A DNA stretch of 18,680 bases from Trebonia sp. Lineage in GTDB: Bacteria; Actinomycetota; Actinomycetes; Streptosporangiales; Streptosporangiaceae. The DNA lies in contig JASHPP010000379.1 in NCBI GenBank assembly GCA_030038035.1, forward strand, positions 1 through 18,680. The letters are read 5' to 3'. Each line of letters opens with the position of its first letter. Position 1 is the first letter of the stretch. Both the position numbers and the translations under genes were made by a program. Shown here one piece after another: positions 7,254 through 14,359 of this stretch. The notes beneath the pieces are model-generated. The model did not search any database and was not told where the DNA came from. It was given only the letters and a program-made list of their open reading frames with translations.

Positions 7254-8047
7254 GCGAGCTGGCCGGCTACGCGGACAGCGACGGAGTCAGCGTCTACTAC
7301 GAGGTGCACGGCGCCGGCCCTGGCCTGCTGCTCGTGCACGGGTCCGGCGGGCAGCACGCCGCGTGGTGGCAGCAGGTCGCCGCGCTGAGCGGGGAGTACA
7401 CGGTCGTCACGATGGACCTGCGGGGCTTCGGCAACACGCGGTGGCCGGGCGAGCACGACGCGCGCGCCTTCCCCGGCGACATCAGCGCGGTGCTGGACAC
7501 GGTCGCCTTGGGTGGCGGTCCGGCCCGCTGCGTGCTCGCCGGGCAGTCGATCGGGGCGGCGGCGGCGCTGCGCGCGGCGCTGCTGCGGCCGGACCGGGTC
7601 CGCGGCGTGATCCTGGCGCACTCGCTCGGGGGGTTGCGCGACCCTGAGCTGACCGAGCTGGTGCGGGCCGACCGTGCTCGTGCCGAGCAGCTGCCGGTGC
7701 TCGACCGGCTGCTCACGCCCGCGTTCCGCGCGGAGCGGCCGGACCTGGCGTTCCTGTTCAGGCAGATGGGCACGTTCAACACCGCCAAGATGGCCGACCT
7801 GCGCAACCTCAACTCCGACGGCCCGACCGTGGCCGAGCTGACCGCGGCGCCGTTCCCCGTGCTGCTGCTCGGCGGCGAGAAGGACGGCGTGCTCAGCCCG
7901 TCGACCATGCGGCGCGCCGGCGAGCTGCTGCCCGGCGCCCGGGTGGAGATCGTGCCCGGGGCGCCGCACTCCATGTACTGGGAGACGCCGGCGCTGTTCA
8001 ACGACGCGGTGCGCCGGTTCCTCAAGGAGGTCGCGGCGGCGGCGTAG
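7250..8047 (+). CDS. Alpha/beta hydrolase, last gene of the VOC operon
   Basis: The product has 265 residues. Its ATG overlaps the previous stop by 4 bases (ATGA) and has a strong GAGGAGG site 8 bases upstream. It shows the oxyanion strand LLLVHGSGGQHAAWW, the segment MDLRGFGNTRWPG, nucleophile elbow AGQSIGAAAAL (Ser100), Asp212 in LGGEKDGVLS and His240 in GAPHSMYWE, giving a full catalytic triad. Length and motifs fit esterases, lactonases and C-C bond hydrolases of aromatic degradation (MhpC/BphD-like). The elbow has GQSIGA rather than GHS/GNSxGG, so a specific assignment is not safe. It differs from the other complete hydrolase of the cluster at 2088-2912, suggesting two separate hydrolytic steps. 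A long hairpin follows the stop. Confidence 0.92.
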   Translation: MSELAGYADSDGVSVYYEVHGAGPGLLLVHGSGGQHAAWWQQVAALSGEYTVVTMDLRGFGNTRWPGEHDARAFPGDISAVLDTVALGGGPARCVLAGQSIGAAAALRAALLRPDRVRGVILAHSLGGLRDPELTELVRADRARAEQLPVLDRLLTPAFRAERPDLAFLFRQMGTFNTAKMADLRNLNSDGPTVAELTAAPFPVLLLGGEKDGVLSPSTMRRAGELLPGARVEIVPGAPHSMYWETPALFNDAVRRFLKEVAAAA

Positions 8048-8077
8048 CCGGGGTCCAGCTGCCCCGTAGTCAAGGAT

Positions 8078-8119
8078 GTGGGATAGAAAACCACCTTTAA
8101 TGGTGGGTTTCTATCCCAC
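8078..8119. terminator. Bidirectional terminator hairpin between convergent genes
   Basis: An 18-base arm (8078-8095) pairs with 8102-8119, with a single mismatch and a TTTAAT loop. The pairing can be stretched outward by about five more pairs, two of them G-T. It lies between the operon end (8047) and the cupin gene end (8135), both pointing toward it, so it can stop transcription from both sides. No long U-run follows on either strand, as is common in actinobacteria. Confidence 0.85.
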
Positions 8120-8134
8120 GTCTTGAGTTTCCGC

Positions 8135-8542
8135 TTAGTCGCGGACCATCTGGTCGGCGGCGGACAGGTGCTCGACGGTCTCCCCGGTGTCCGCGAACGT
8201 GCGGGTGACGTAGGCCGAGCTGTAGACCCACAAGATCTTCATCGGGGCCTCGCCGGTGTTGCGGAAGCAGTGCACGACGCCCGCCTCGACGTACGTGGTG
8301 TCGTCGGGGACCAGCGGGGTGACCTTGCCGTCGATCTCGACCTCGGCGGAGCCTGCCAGCAGGGTCACGTGCTCATCGCAGTTGTGCGTGTGCGGCGGCG
8401 CCCCGGTGCCTGGAGGATAGACGCTGATCCCGGTCGTGATCTTGTTCTCTTCCGCCGCGCTTTGCCGCGTGATCAGCGGGATCGTGACGACGCCGCCGCC
8501 CCGGCCGAGCCGCTGGACCGCAGCCGCCTTGATGACCGTCAT
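8135..8542 (-). CDS. Small single-domain cupin protein
   Basis: The product has 135 residues. I chose the ATG at 8542 because the conserved protein begins there (MTVIKAAAVQRLG) and a TAGCCT box lies 7 bases upstream; an in-frame ATG at 8632 would add 30 residues of no cupin character. Cupin motif 1 is present as PPHTHNCDEHVTLLAGSAEV, giving the HxHx3E metal ligands and the Gly six residues later. Motif 2 is YVEAGVVHCFRNTG, with the ligand His and final Asn but with Glu in place of the usual Pro. Such proteins bind a divalent metal and act as dioxygenases, isomerases or ligand sensors; the function here is unknown. It is divergent from the CMD-fold gene at 8676, and the two could share control. 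Confidence 0.88.
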   Translation of the reverse strand: MTVIKAAAVQRLGRGGGVVTIPLITRQSAAEENKITTGISVYPPGTGAPPHTHNCDEHVTLLAGSAEVEIDGKVTPLVPDDTTYVEAGVVHCFRNTGEAPMKILWVYSSAYVTRTFADTGETVEHLSAADQMVRD

Positions 8543-8549
8543 GGCGGTG

Positions 8550-8555
8550 AGGCTA
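8550..8555 (-). promoter_or_regulatory. -10 box of a probable leaderless promoter (cupin gene)
   Basis: On the minus strand TAGCCT (TANNNT) is followed by exactly 7 bases and the cupin ATG. There is no Shine-Dalgarno sequence between them. The arrangement equals that of the VOC and PPOX genes in this window. Confidence 0.45.
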
Positions 8556-8675
8556 CCGCCGGGCACCGGTGGGACGGCCGTTCTTGCGCGAATCCTTAGG
8601 CTGCACGGCAGGCGCGGCGGAAGCAGGCACAATGCGTGCAGCGAAGCCGATCACGAGCACAGACGGGAACCCGAG

Positions 8676-9254
8676 ATGCGCCTGCCCGCCCTGACCGAAC
8701 TGTCCCCACGCCAGCAGGAGATCAGCGACCGGATCGCGAGCCGCCGCGGCGGCACCCGCGGACCGTTCCTGGTGTGGCTGCGCAGCCCCGAGCTGTGCGA
8801 GAAGGTCGAGGCGCTCGGCGCGTACTGCCGCTTCGAGTCCGCGCTGCACCCGCGGCTGCGCGAGCTGAGCCTGCTGATCGCGGCCCGCCACTTCGACGCC
8901 CAGTACTCGTGGAACGCGCACGTGGGCAAGGCCGTCGACCTCGGGGTTTCGGCCGAGAGCCTGCAGGCGCTCGCGGCGGGCGCGGAGCCGTCGTTCCCCA
9001 GTGGCGACGAGCAGGCCCTCTACCAGCTGAGCACGGAGGTCCTGCGCGACCACTTCGTCAGCGACCAGACCTTCGCGCTCGCGCTGGCGGAGTTCGGCGA
9101 GCGAGGCCTGGTCGACGTGATCGGCTGCCTGGGCAACTTCTCGATGCTCGCGATGCTGCTCAACACCTTCCAGGTCGACCTGCAGGCCGTCGAGGCGCCG
9201 TTCCCCGACGTCCGCGGCTACGCGAAGGTCCCGGTGCGGGCCACCGAACGCTGA
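8676..9254 (+). CDS. Carboxymuconolactone decarboxylase / AhpD-fold protein
   Basis: The product has 192 residues from an ATG at 8676 (MRLPALTEL), with only a weak purine-rich stretch upstream. The helical CMD fold is indicated by RGGTRGPFLVWLRSPEL, LHPRLRELSLLIAARHFDAQYSWNAHVGKAVDLGVS (residues about 60-95) and the tail GLVDVIGCLGNFSMLAMLLNTFQVD. The segment QYSWNAH is the family's E/QYxWxxH signature. The CxxC pair of true AhpD peroxidase partners is absent, so a lactone decarboxylase-like or uncharacterised role is more likely. Proteins of this subtype are common near aromatic-degradation genes, in line with the locus upstream, but it lies beyond the terminator and is divergent from the cupin, so it is a separate unit. 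Confidence 0.88.
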   Translation: MRLPALTELSPRQQEISDRIASRRGGTRGPFLVWLRSPELCEKVEALGAYCRFESALHPRLRELSLLIAARHFDAQYSWNAHVGKAVDLGVSAESLQALAAGAEPSFPSGDEQALYQLSTEVLRDHFVSDQTFALALAEFGERGLVDVIGCLGNFSMLAMLLNTFQVDLQAVEAPFPDVRGYAKVPVRATER

Positions 9255-9334
9255 GCGCTCCCGCGCCCCCGCCCGTTCCGGTTTCCCTGTCATGGTGACC
9301 GCGGGCCGCCGTGAATTCCGGGGCTAAGACATCG

Positions 9335-9340
9335 TAAAGT
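9335..9340 (+). promoter_or_regulatory. -10 box of a probable leaderless promoter (PPOX gene)
   Basis: TAAAGT (TANNNT) is followed by 7 bases and then the ATG at 9348, with no ribosome site. TGAATT 17 bp upstream (9312-9317) is at best a weak -35. Confidence 0.5.
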
Positions 9341-9347
9341 TCGTGCC

Positions 9348-9752
9348 ATGACAACGATTCCCGACTCGCACCGCGACCTGCTCGGCGCCCAGGTCGCCAC
9401 CCTCGGCACGATCGGGGCCAGCGGGCGGCCGCAGCTGTCCGGCACCTGGTTCCTCGCCGAGGGCGACACGGTCAAGCTCTCGCTAAACACCGCCCGGCAG
9501 AAGGTGAAGAACCTGCAGGCCAACCCGAAGTGCAGCCTGATCATCTTCGGCGACCCGTACCGGTACGTGGAACTGCGCGGCGACGCGGAGATCACGCCGG
9601 ACGACGACTACGCGTTCGCGGACAGGGTGGGCGCGAAGTACGGCGCGGACCTGCGCGCCATGGACAAGCCGGGCGAGCGGCGCGTGGTCGTCACCATCCA
9701 CCCCGCCCGGGTGATCACGTGGGGTGCGGCCGCCGAGGCGGCGAAAGGCTGA
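9348..9752 (+). CDS. PPOX-fold oxidoreductase, probably F420-dependent
   Basis: The product has 134 residues, within the usual 130-150 of this family. It is a split beta-barrel of the pyridoxamine-5'-phosphate-oxidase superfamily: LGAQVATLGTIGASGRPQLSGTWFL, then VKLSLNTARQKVKNLQANPKCSLIIF, YRYVELRGDAEITPDDD and a final strand VVVTIHPARVITWG. The pattern TARQKVKNLQANP followed by RYVELRGDAEI is typical of actinobacterial F420H2-dependent members (TIGR03618-like) that reduce small hydrophobic substrates or bind heme breakdown products; FMN or another ligand cannot be excluded. It is monocistronic by position: a leaderless-type -10 lies directly upstream, and the convergent membrane-protein gene ends 25 bp downstream with no evident terminator. 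Confidence 0.9.
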   Translation: MTTIPDSHRDLLGAQVATLGTIGASGRPQLSGTWFLAEGDTVKLSLNTARQKVKNLQANPKCSLIIFGDPYRYVELRGDAEITPDDDYAFADRVGAKYGADLRAMDKPGERRVVVTIHPARVITWGAAAEAAKG

Positions 9753-9777
9753 CCAGGCAGGGCCGCGGCGAGCGGCG

Positions 9778-10281
9778 TCAGTACTGCGGCACGGGCCTGA
9801 AGTAGGCCGTCGACGAGCGCTGCCACAGCAGGATGATGGCGATCAGGCCGATCACCCAGATGAGCAGCCCGTAGATCCGCACTCCGCCGCCGCCCCCCAG
9901 GCCCGCGCCAAGCAGCTCGTCGATCGTGCTCAGGGCGAACAGCACGGTCGAGACGATCCGTGCCCAGCTCTTTCCCGCCTTGCAGCTCTGGGCCATCCAG
10001 ATCCACAGCCCGACAGAGATCAGGCCGCCGACGACGAACACGCCGAGCACCAGGTGGTAGTCCGTGGTGAGCTCGGAAGGCGTCAGGGGGTGGGCCATTT
10101 TGCGGGTCGCGAGCGCGTTCCTGATCGCGTGGCGCTCCAGGATGTCGATGATGATGCCGATCAGGCTGGCCGCCGCTCCCACGTACATGACCTGGGCGGC
10201 CCGCACGACGGAGGGCGGCGCGGGCGGCCGCGAAAACGAAGGCTGGGGAAGCTGGCTCCCGCCCGGATAAGGCTGATACAT
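9778..10281 (-). CDS. Four-helix membrane protein of unknown function
   Basis: The product has 167 residues from the ATG at 10281, with GAAGGGG about 8 bases upstream. Residues 1-25 are a Pro/Gln/Ser-rich cytoplasmic-looking head (YQPYPGGSQLPQPSF). Four hydrophobic helices follow at about 30-50, 79-100, 108-130 and 138-156, with the loop HPLTPSELTTDYHLVLG between the first two. I do not recognise a named family. Similar Pro-rich small polytopic proteins are common and uncharacterised in actinobacteria. It has its own promoter (CTGACA-N17-TAGTGT), divergent from the larger membrane protein at 10481, so the two may be co-regulated. Function unknown. Confidence 0.88.
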   Translation of the reverse strand: MYQPYPGGSQLPQPSFSRPPAPPSVVRAAQVMYVGAAASLIGIIIDILERHAIRNALATRKMAHPLTPSELTTDYHLVLGVFVVGGLISVGLWIWMAQSCKAGKSWARIVSTVLFALSTIDELLGAGLGGGGGVRIYGLLIWVIGLIAIILLWQRSSTAYFRPVPQY

Positions 10282-10321
10282 GGCCGCCCCTTCAGAGCGA
10301 GCGCGTGAAAGATCGCAAGCG

Positions 10322-10350
10322 ACACTACTCCTCATGTGCCGCAGTGTCAG
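10322..10350 (-). promoter_or_regulatory. Sigma-A-like promoter for the four-helix membrane protein gene
   Basis: On the minus strand CTGACA (10350-10345; five of six match TTGACA) is followed by a 17-base spacer and TAGTGT (10327-10322; TANNNT). The predicted start near 10315 gives a leader of about 33 bases that includes the GAAGGGG ribosome site. This is the best-formed promoter in the window. Confidence 0.6.
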
Positions 10351-10441
10351 ATTGGCCCGCTCAGGCCGGCCCCTGCCCTGGCCTCGCTGCCTGGCGGCCG
10401 CGCGGGGTCCCGGGCGGATAGGCGCCCGGGACCGGCGCCGG

Positions 10442-10447
10442 TACAGT
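10442..10447 (+). promoter_or_regulatory. Possible -10 box for the polytopic membrane protein gene
   Basis: TACAGT fits TANNNT and lies 33 bp before the ATG at 10481, leaving room for the GGGGAGG ribosome site at 10467-10473. No -35 match is seen at the right distance. Confidence 0.35.
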
Positions 10448-10480
10448 AGCACGCGGCTGGCGGCGCGGGGAGGCACGGGC

Positions 10481-11743
10481 ATGCGGGACAGACTGAAGCG
10501 GCGAGTGCTTCCGCTGCTCGCCAGCGTCGGCCTGCTCGCGGTCGGGATGTACACCACCACGTGGGGGCCGACGCAGATCGGGCACACGGAGTGGGCGCTG
10601 CCGTATGACCTGTGGGGAACGCTGACCGCGGCGACCCGCCTCGCGCACGGGGACATCGGGGGCCTGTACACGCCGCCGACCGGGCTTGTCTCGCTCCCGG
10701 GCGCCGCGGTGATCCTCATCCCGTGCGCGGCCCTCATCTCGGCGACCGGGCTGTCACTGCGGATCCCGGGCCCGCACAACCTGCATCCAGCGGTCTGGCT
10801 GCTGGCCGGCCCGTATCAGATCGCGCTGTGCTGCGTGACGCTGTTCGCCGCCGACGCGCTCGCCGAGCAGCTCGGCGTGCCCCGGTGGAAGCGGGGGTGG
10901 CTCGCCGCGGTCAGCGCGGGCGTGCTGTGGAACGTGTCGGCCCGCTGGGGGCACCCGGAAGACGCGGTGGCCGTCGGGCTGCTGCTGTACGCGGTGCTGG
11001 CGCTCAGCCGGTCGCGGACCGCGCCGGCGGGCTGGCTCGCCGGAGCCGCGGTCTGCGTCCAGCCGCTGGTCCTGCTGGCGCTGCCTGTGCTGGTGGCGAT
11101 GCTCGCGTGGCGGCGGGTACCCATGTTCCTAGTGCGCGCCGCCGTTCCCTCGGCCGTGCTGCTCGGCGCGGCGGCGGCGGCGAACTGGCATGCCACGTAT
11201 ACGGCGGTGACCAGCCAGCCCGACTCGCCGATCATCAACCACCCCACGCTGTGGACGGGCCTGGCACCGCACCTGGCCGGCGGGAACGTCGCCGCCGGGC
11301 CCGCGCGCCTGGCGACGATCCTGCTCGCGTGCTGCTGCGCGGTGGTGGTCCGGCGCCGCTGGCTCGCCCGGCTGACCGCGGCCGAGACCGGCGGCGCGCG
11401 GTGGCCGACGGCGGCGCTCGCGGACGTGCTGTGGTGGGTCGCCCTCACGCTCGCGCTGCGGTCGTTCTTCGAGCCGGTGATGGTCTCCTACTACCCGTGG
11501 CCGCCGATCGCGGCGGCGCTCATCCCCGCCGCGACGCTGAGCTGGCCGCGGCTGGTCGCCGCGTCCGTCGCAGGCGGCCTGATCACGGCCGCCGCGCAGG
11601 GGCCGTCGCACGACGCGTGGATCTGGTGGGCGCCGCTGGTCGCCGGGCTCGCCGTCATGCTGGCGCTAGCCAGCCCCGGCCGGGTGCGGGCCGGACATAT
11701 CCGGCAATCCAGGCACCGGCCACTGGCCCCGACCTCCCGCTGA
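10481..11743 (+). CDS. Polytopic membrane protein, possible GT-C glycosyltransferase
   Basis: The product has 420 residues from the ATG at 10481, chosen for the GGGGAGG site 7 bases upstream; earlier in-frame codons lie in the divergent promoter region. After a basic start (MRDRLKRRVL) there are about ten hydrophobic helices, including LLASVGLLAVGMYTT, AAVILIPCAALISATGL, YQIALCCVTLFAADAL, GWLAGAAVCVQPLVLLALPV and LVAGLAVMLALAS. The loop SARWGHPEDAVAVGLLLYA, followed by a helix with VQPLVLLALP, resembles the helix-loop pattern of actinobacterial polyprenyl-phosphate-dependent mannosyltransferases (GT87/DUF2029). The expected acidic catalytic motif in the first periplasmic loop is not obvious, so the assignment is tentative. 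It is convergent with the SGNH hydrolase gene, with 21 bp between the stops. It likely acts in the membrane on cell-envelope glycans, by inference only. Confidence 0.85.
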   Translation: MRDRLKRRVLPLLASVGLLAVGMYTTTWGPTQIGHTEWALPYDLWGTLTAATRLAHGDIGGLYTPPTGLVSLPGAAVILIPCAALISATGLSLRIPGPHNLHPAVWLLAGPYQIALCCVTLFAADALAEQLGVPRWKRGWLAAVSAGVLWNVSARWGHPEDAVAVGLLLYAVLALSRSRTAPAGWLAGAAVCVQPLVLLALPVLVAMLAWRRVPMFLVRAAVPSAVLLGAAAAANWHATYTAVTSQPDSPIINHPTLWTGLAPHLAGGNVAAGPARLATILLACCCAVVVRRRWLARLTAAETGGARWPTAALADVLWWVALTLALRSFFEPVMVSYYPWPPIAAALIPAATLSWPRLVAASVAGGLITAAAQGPSHDAWIWWAPLVAGLAVMLALASPGRVRAGHIRQSRHRPLAPTSR

Positions 11744-11764
11744 GGGCGCGAATCTGAAGAGTTG

Positions 11765-12601
11765 TCAGAGCGGGGTTACCGGCTGGAGGTCGGGGCGCTT
11801 GGGGGGCATACCGTCGCCCGAGGAGGTGCCGTGCAGGCGGCGGTTGACCCAGGGCAGCGCGTACTCGCGGGCCCAGCGGATGTCCTCGCGGCGGGCGGCC
11901 AGCCAGGCGGCCCGGTCGCCGCGCGGCGGAACCAGCGACGATACGCGCGATGGGGCGCGCGAGGAGAAGGCCGACGGCTCGCCGGCGGCGGGCGTCACAG
12001 GGACGCCGAGCACCTCGCAGGCGCGCAGCGCTATGCGCTGGTGTGACTGCGCCGTGAGGTGCAGCCGGTCCGGGCTCCACGCGGCGGGGTCGCGCAGGAA
12101 CCGCATCGACCACAGGTCGACCAGGTAGCAGCCGCGGGCGTCGGCGATCGCGCGCAGGTGCATGTTGTAGGCGGCGATCCGCCCGCGCAGCAGGCGCAGC
12201 ACGGGGAACCCGACCGGGTCGAAGCCGGTGAACATGAGCACCCGGCAGCCGGCCTGGTCCAGCCGCGCCACCGCGGAGTCGAACAGCTCGGCGAGCACGT
12301 CCGGGTCGGCGCCGGGCCGCAGGATGTCGTTGCCGCCGCCGGCGAGGCCGGCCAGGGCGGGCGACATCGCGATGGCCGCCGGCAGCTGGTCGTGCACGAT
12401 CTGCCGCAGCAGCCTGCCGCGCACCGCGAGGTTGGCATACCGCAGGTCCGGGTGCCGCGCCGCCAGCATCCCCGCCAGCCGGTCCGCCCAGCCGCGGTAC
12501 CCACCGCCTGGGGCCGGATCGTTCAGCCCCTCGGTGAAGCTGTCGCCGAGCGCGACGAAGGACGCGGTGCCCGGCCCGCCCGGGAAGAGGTTGTCATCCA
12601 T
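11765..12601 (-). CDS. SGNH/GDSL-family hydrolase
   Basis: The product has 278 residues from the ATG at 12601 (MDDNLFPGG), which places the catalytic block at the usual distance from the N-terminus; an ATG at 12625 would add 8 residues. Block I is FVALGDSFTEGL (Ser21), the block III Gly/Asn is in LAGGGNDILRP, and block V is SPDRLHLTAQSH with Asp178 and His181, so the SGNH catalytic set is complete. There is no signal peptide, suggesting a cytoplasmic esterase or lipase, unlike secreted GDSL enzymes. The C-terminal 80 residues (after about 200) are a Pro/Arg-rich extension, including WLAARREDIRWAREYALPWVNRRL, typical of the actinobacterial members. No clear ribosome site. Substrate unknown. 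Confidence 0.93.
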   Translation of the reverse strand: MDDNLFPGGPGTASFVALGDSFTEGLNDPAPGGGYRGWADRLAGMLAARHPDLRYANLAVRGRLLRQIVHDQLPAAIAMSPALAGLAGGGNDILRPGADPDVLAELFDSAVARLDQAGCRVLMFTGFDPVGFPVLRLLRGRIAAYNMHLRAIADARGCYLVDLWSMRFLRDPAAWSPDRLHLTAQSHQRIALRACEVLGVPVTPAAGEPSAFSSRAPSRVSSLVPPRGDRAAWLAARREDIRWAREYALPWVNRRLHGTSSGDGMPPKRPDLQPVTPL

Positions 12602-12632
12602 AATCAACCCATCATGCCAGTGCATCCAGACA

Positions 12633-12718
12633 GACACTGATCGCATGCGCGCGGCCAGAGTACCGAGGTGGTCAGGGGCGCCGCGCTGGACGGCGTCACC
12701 GCGATCAGCGGAGCATAG
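12633..12718 (+). pseudogene. Relic of a second copy of the downstream lipoprotein gene (head fused to tail)
   Basis: Bases 12633-12652 match 12787-12806, the start region of the lipoprotein gene, at 19 of 20 positions, including the ATG (12645 versus 12799). Bases 12686-12714 match 14281-14309, its last codons, at 27 of 29 positions, and read ALDGVTAISGA then TAG, against TLDGVTAINGA then TGA. Between the two matches about 1.4 kb of the gene is missing and the head is out of frame with the tail. The simplest reading is a tandem duplicate collapsed by an internal deletion. It lies in the 197-bp gap between the divergent SGNH and lipoprotein genes. Confidence 0.75.
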
Positions 12719-12798
12719 GCCGCTGAGCCGGCCGGACTTAGAGGAATTGTTCACCTTTGCCGGACCATAACGCTCGTCCCCTCTGCGACACTGACCGC

Positions 12799-14313
12799 AT
12801 GCGCGCACTTGGGGTAGCGATGGTCGGGCTCTTCGGGGACGCGGCAGGCGTCCAGGCACGGCGGGCGGGCGGCAGGGCGGTGCGCAGGACGGCGGCCGCG
12901 GCGGCGGTCTGCGTGCTCGCCGCGTGCTCGAGCGCCGCGGCGGCCACCGCGCAGGGCACCTTCCAGGGCACCTCCCAGGGATCGCCGGACAGCGGCGCGG
13001 CCGCGGCCAACTACCCGGCGGCGGCGTGGCCGGAGTTCGGCAAGAACGCCGCGCACACCGGGGTCGCGGCCGGCCTGCAGGCGGCGGGCAAGCTGACCAC
13101 CCGGTGGACGGCCCGCCTGGACGGCGCCGTCTACGCCCAGCCGCTGGTGGTGGGGAACCTGGTGATCGCGGCGACAGAAGACGACTCCGTCTACGCGCTC
13201 AGCGAGTCGACGGGCAAGGTGGTCTGGCGCACCCACCTGGGCACCCCGGTCCCGCAGAGCGCGCTGAACGGGTGCGGCGACATCTTCCCGCTCGGCATCA
13301 CCGGGACGCCGATCTACGACCAGGCCAACGGCCTGGTGTACGCGGTCGCCGAGACCACCCCCGGCTACCAGCACACCCTCTACGGCCTGTCGATAACCAA
13401 CGGGTCCGTCAAGGTCAAGCGCGCGGTCCTGATCACGTCCGCGGCGAACACCCCCGAATACAACCAGCAGCGGCCCGCGCTGGCGATCACGGACGGGCGG
13501 GTCTACGTGTCGTTCGGCGGGCTGTTCGGCAACTGCGGGCCGCACATCGGCTCGATCGTCGGGGTGCCGCTGTCCGGCAAGGGCGCGCCGGTCAGCTACT
13601 TCACCCCGACCACCCGGCAGGGCGCCGTCTGGGGCACCGCCGGCCCGGTCCTCGGGCCGGACGGCGACTTGTGGGTGGGCATCGCGAACGGCGAGGCGAC
13701 GGCGCCCCCGTACGACGGCAGCGACGCGGTCATCAGGCTCACCCCGACGCTGAAGCGCATCGACTTGTTCGCGCCCTCCACCTGGGCCAACGACAACGCC
13801 AACGACTACGACCTCGGCTCCACCCAGCCGGTGCTCGCCGCCGGCAACGTGACGTTCATCGTAGGCAAGCGCGGCGTCGGCTACCTGCTGGACACCCTGC
13901 ACCTGGGCGGCATCGGCGGCCAGCTCGCGGAGAAGGCGATCTGCAGTATCTCCGGCTACGGCGCCAAGGGCGCGGCGGCGGTCAACGGAAGCGACATCTA
14001 CGAGCCGTGCGGCAGCGGGGGCATCGCCGCCGTCTCGGTCAGCGCCGCCAAGCACACGATCAAGGTGCTGTGGCACGGGCCGGCCGACTCCAACGGATCG
14101 CCGACCGTCGGCGGCGGCGCCGTCTGGGTGACCGCGTGGAATTTCAGCGGCACCGCCGCCGGCACGCTGTACGAGCTCAACCCGGCCACCGGCGCCGTGC
14201 GCTACCAGATATCGATCCCAGGAGGACTGCCGCACTTCTCGGCGCCGACACTGGTGGGCGGCACCGTGTTCCTCGGCACCCTGGACGGCGTCACCGCGAT
14301 CAACGGGGCGTGA
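12799..14313 (+). CDS. PQQ-like beta-propeller lipoprotein
   Basis: With the ATG at 12799 the product has 504 residues. A lipobox VLAAC-SS (Cys43) follows a Lys-poor but Arg-rich start and an alanine-rich hydrophobic stretch. An alternative GTG at 12880 would leave a compact signal MRRTAAAAAVCVLAA, and an ATG at 12820 or 12757 is also in frame, so the start is uncertain. After a flexible Gly/Ser linker the body has repeated propeller strands of the form VYALSESTGKVVWRTHLG, LYELNPATGAVRY and a closing VFLGTLDGVTAINGA, the PQQ-like pattern (about 400 residues). The lipid anchor would place it on the outer face of the membrane. Related propellers (BamB-like) act as scaffolds or lack cofactor; dehydrogenase activity is not supported by any motif I can see. 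A relic of a second copy lies just upstream. Confidence 0.88.
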   Translation: MRALGVAMVGLFGDAAGVQARRAGGRAVRRTAAAAAVCVLAACSSAAAATAQGTFQGTSQGSPDSGAAAANYPAAAWPEFGKNAAHTGVAAGLQAAGKLTTRWTARLDGAVYAQPLVVGNLVIAATEDDSVYALSESTGKVVWRTHLGTPVPQSALNGCGDIFPLGITGTPIYDQANGLVYAVAETTPGYQHTLYGLSITNGSVKVKRAVLITSAANTPEYNQQRPALAITDGRVYVSFGGLFGNCGPHIGSIVGVPLSGKGAPVSYFTPTTRQGAVWGTAGPVLGPDGDLWVGIANGEATAPPYDGSDAVIRLTPTLKRIDLFAPSTWANDNANDYDLGSTQPVLAAGNVTFIVGKRGVGYLLDTLHLGGIGGQLAEKAICSISGYGAKGAAAVNGSDIYEPCGSGGIAAVSVSAAKHTIKVLWHGPADSNGSPTVGGGAVWVTAWNFSGTAAGTLYELNPATGAVRYQISIPGGLPHFSAPTLVGGTVFLGTLDGVTAINGA

Positions 14314-14359
14314 GCGGGCGCTGGGCAGGCGCCACGGCCCGTTCGGGATAATAACTTGT

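Noticed and set aside
14317..14334. Terminator hairpin after the lipoprotein gene
   Set aside because: Only about five G-C pairs around a 7-base loop with no U-run; expected by chance at this GC content.
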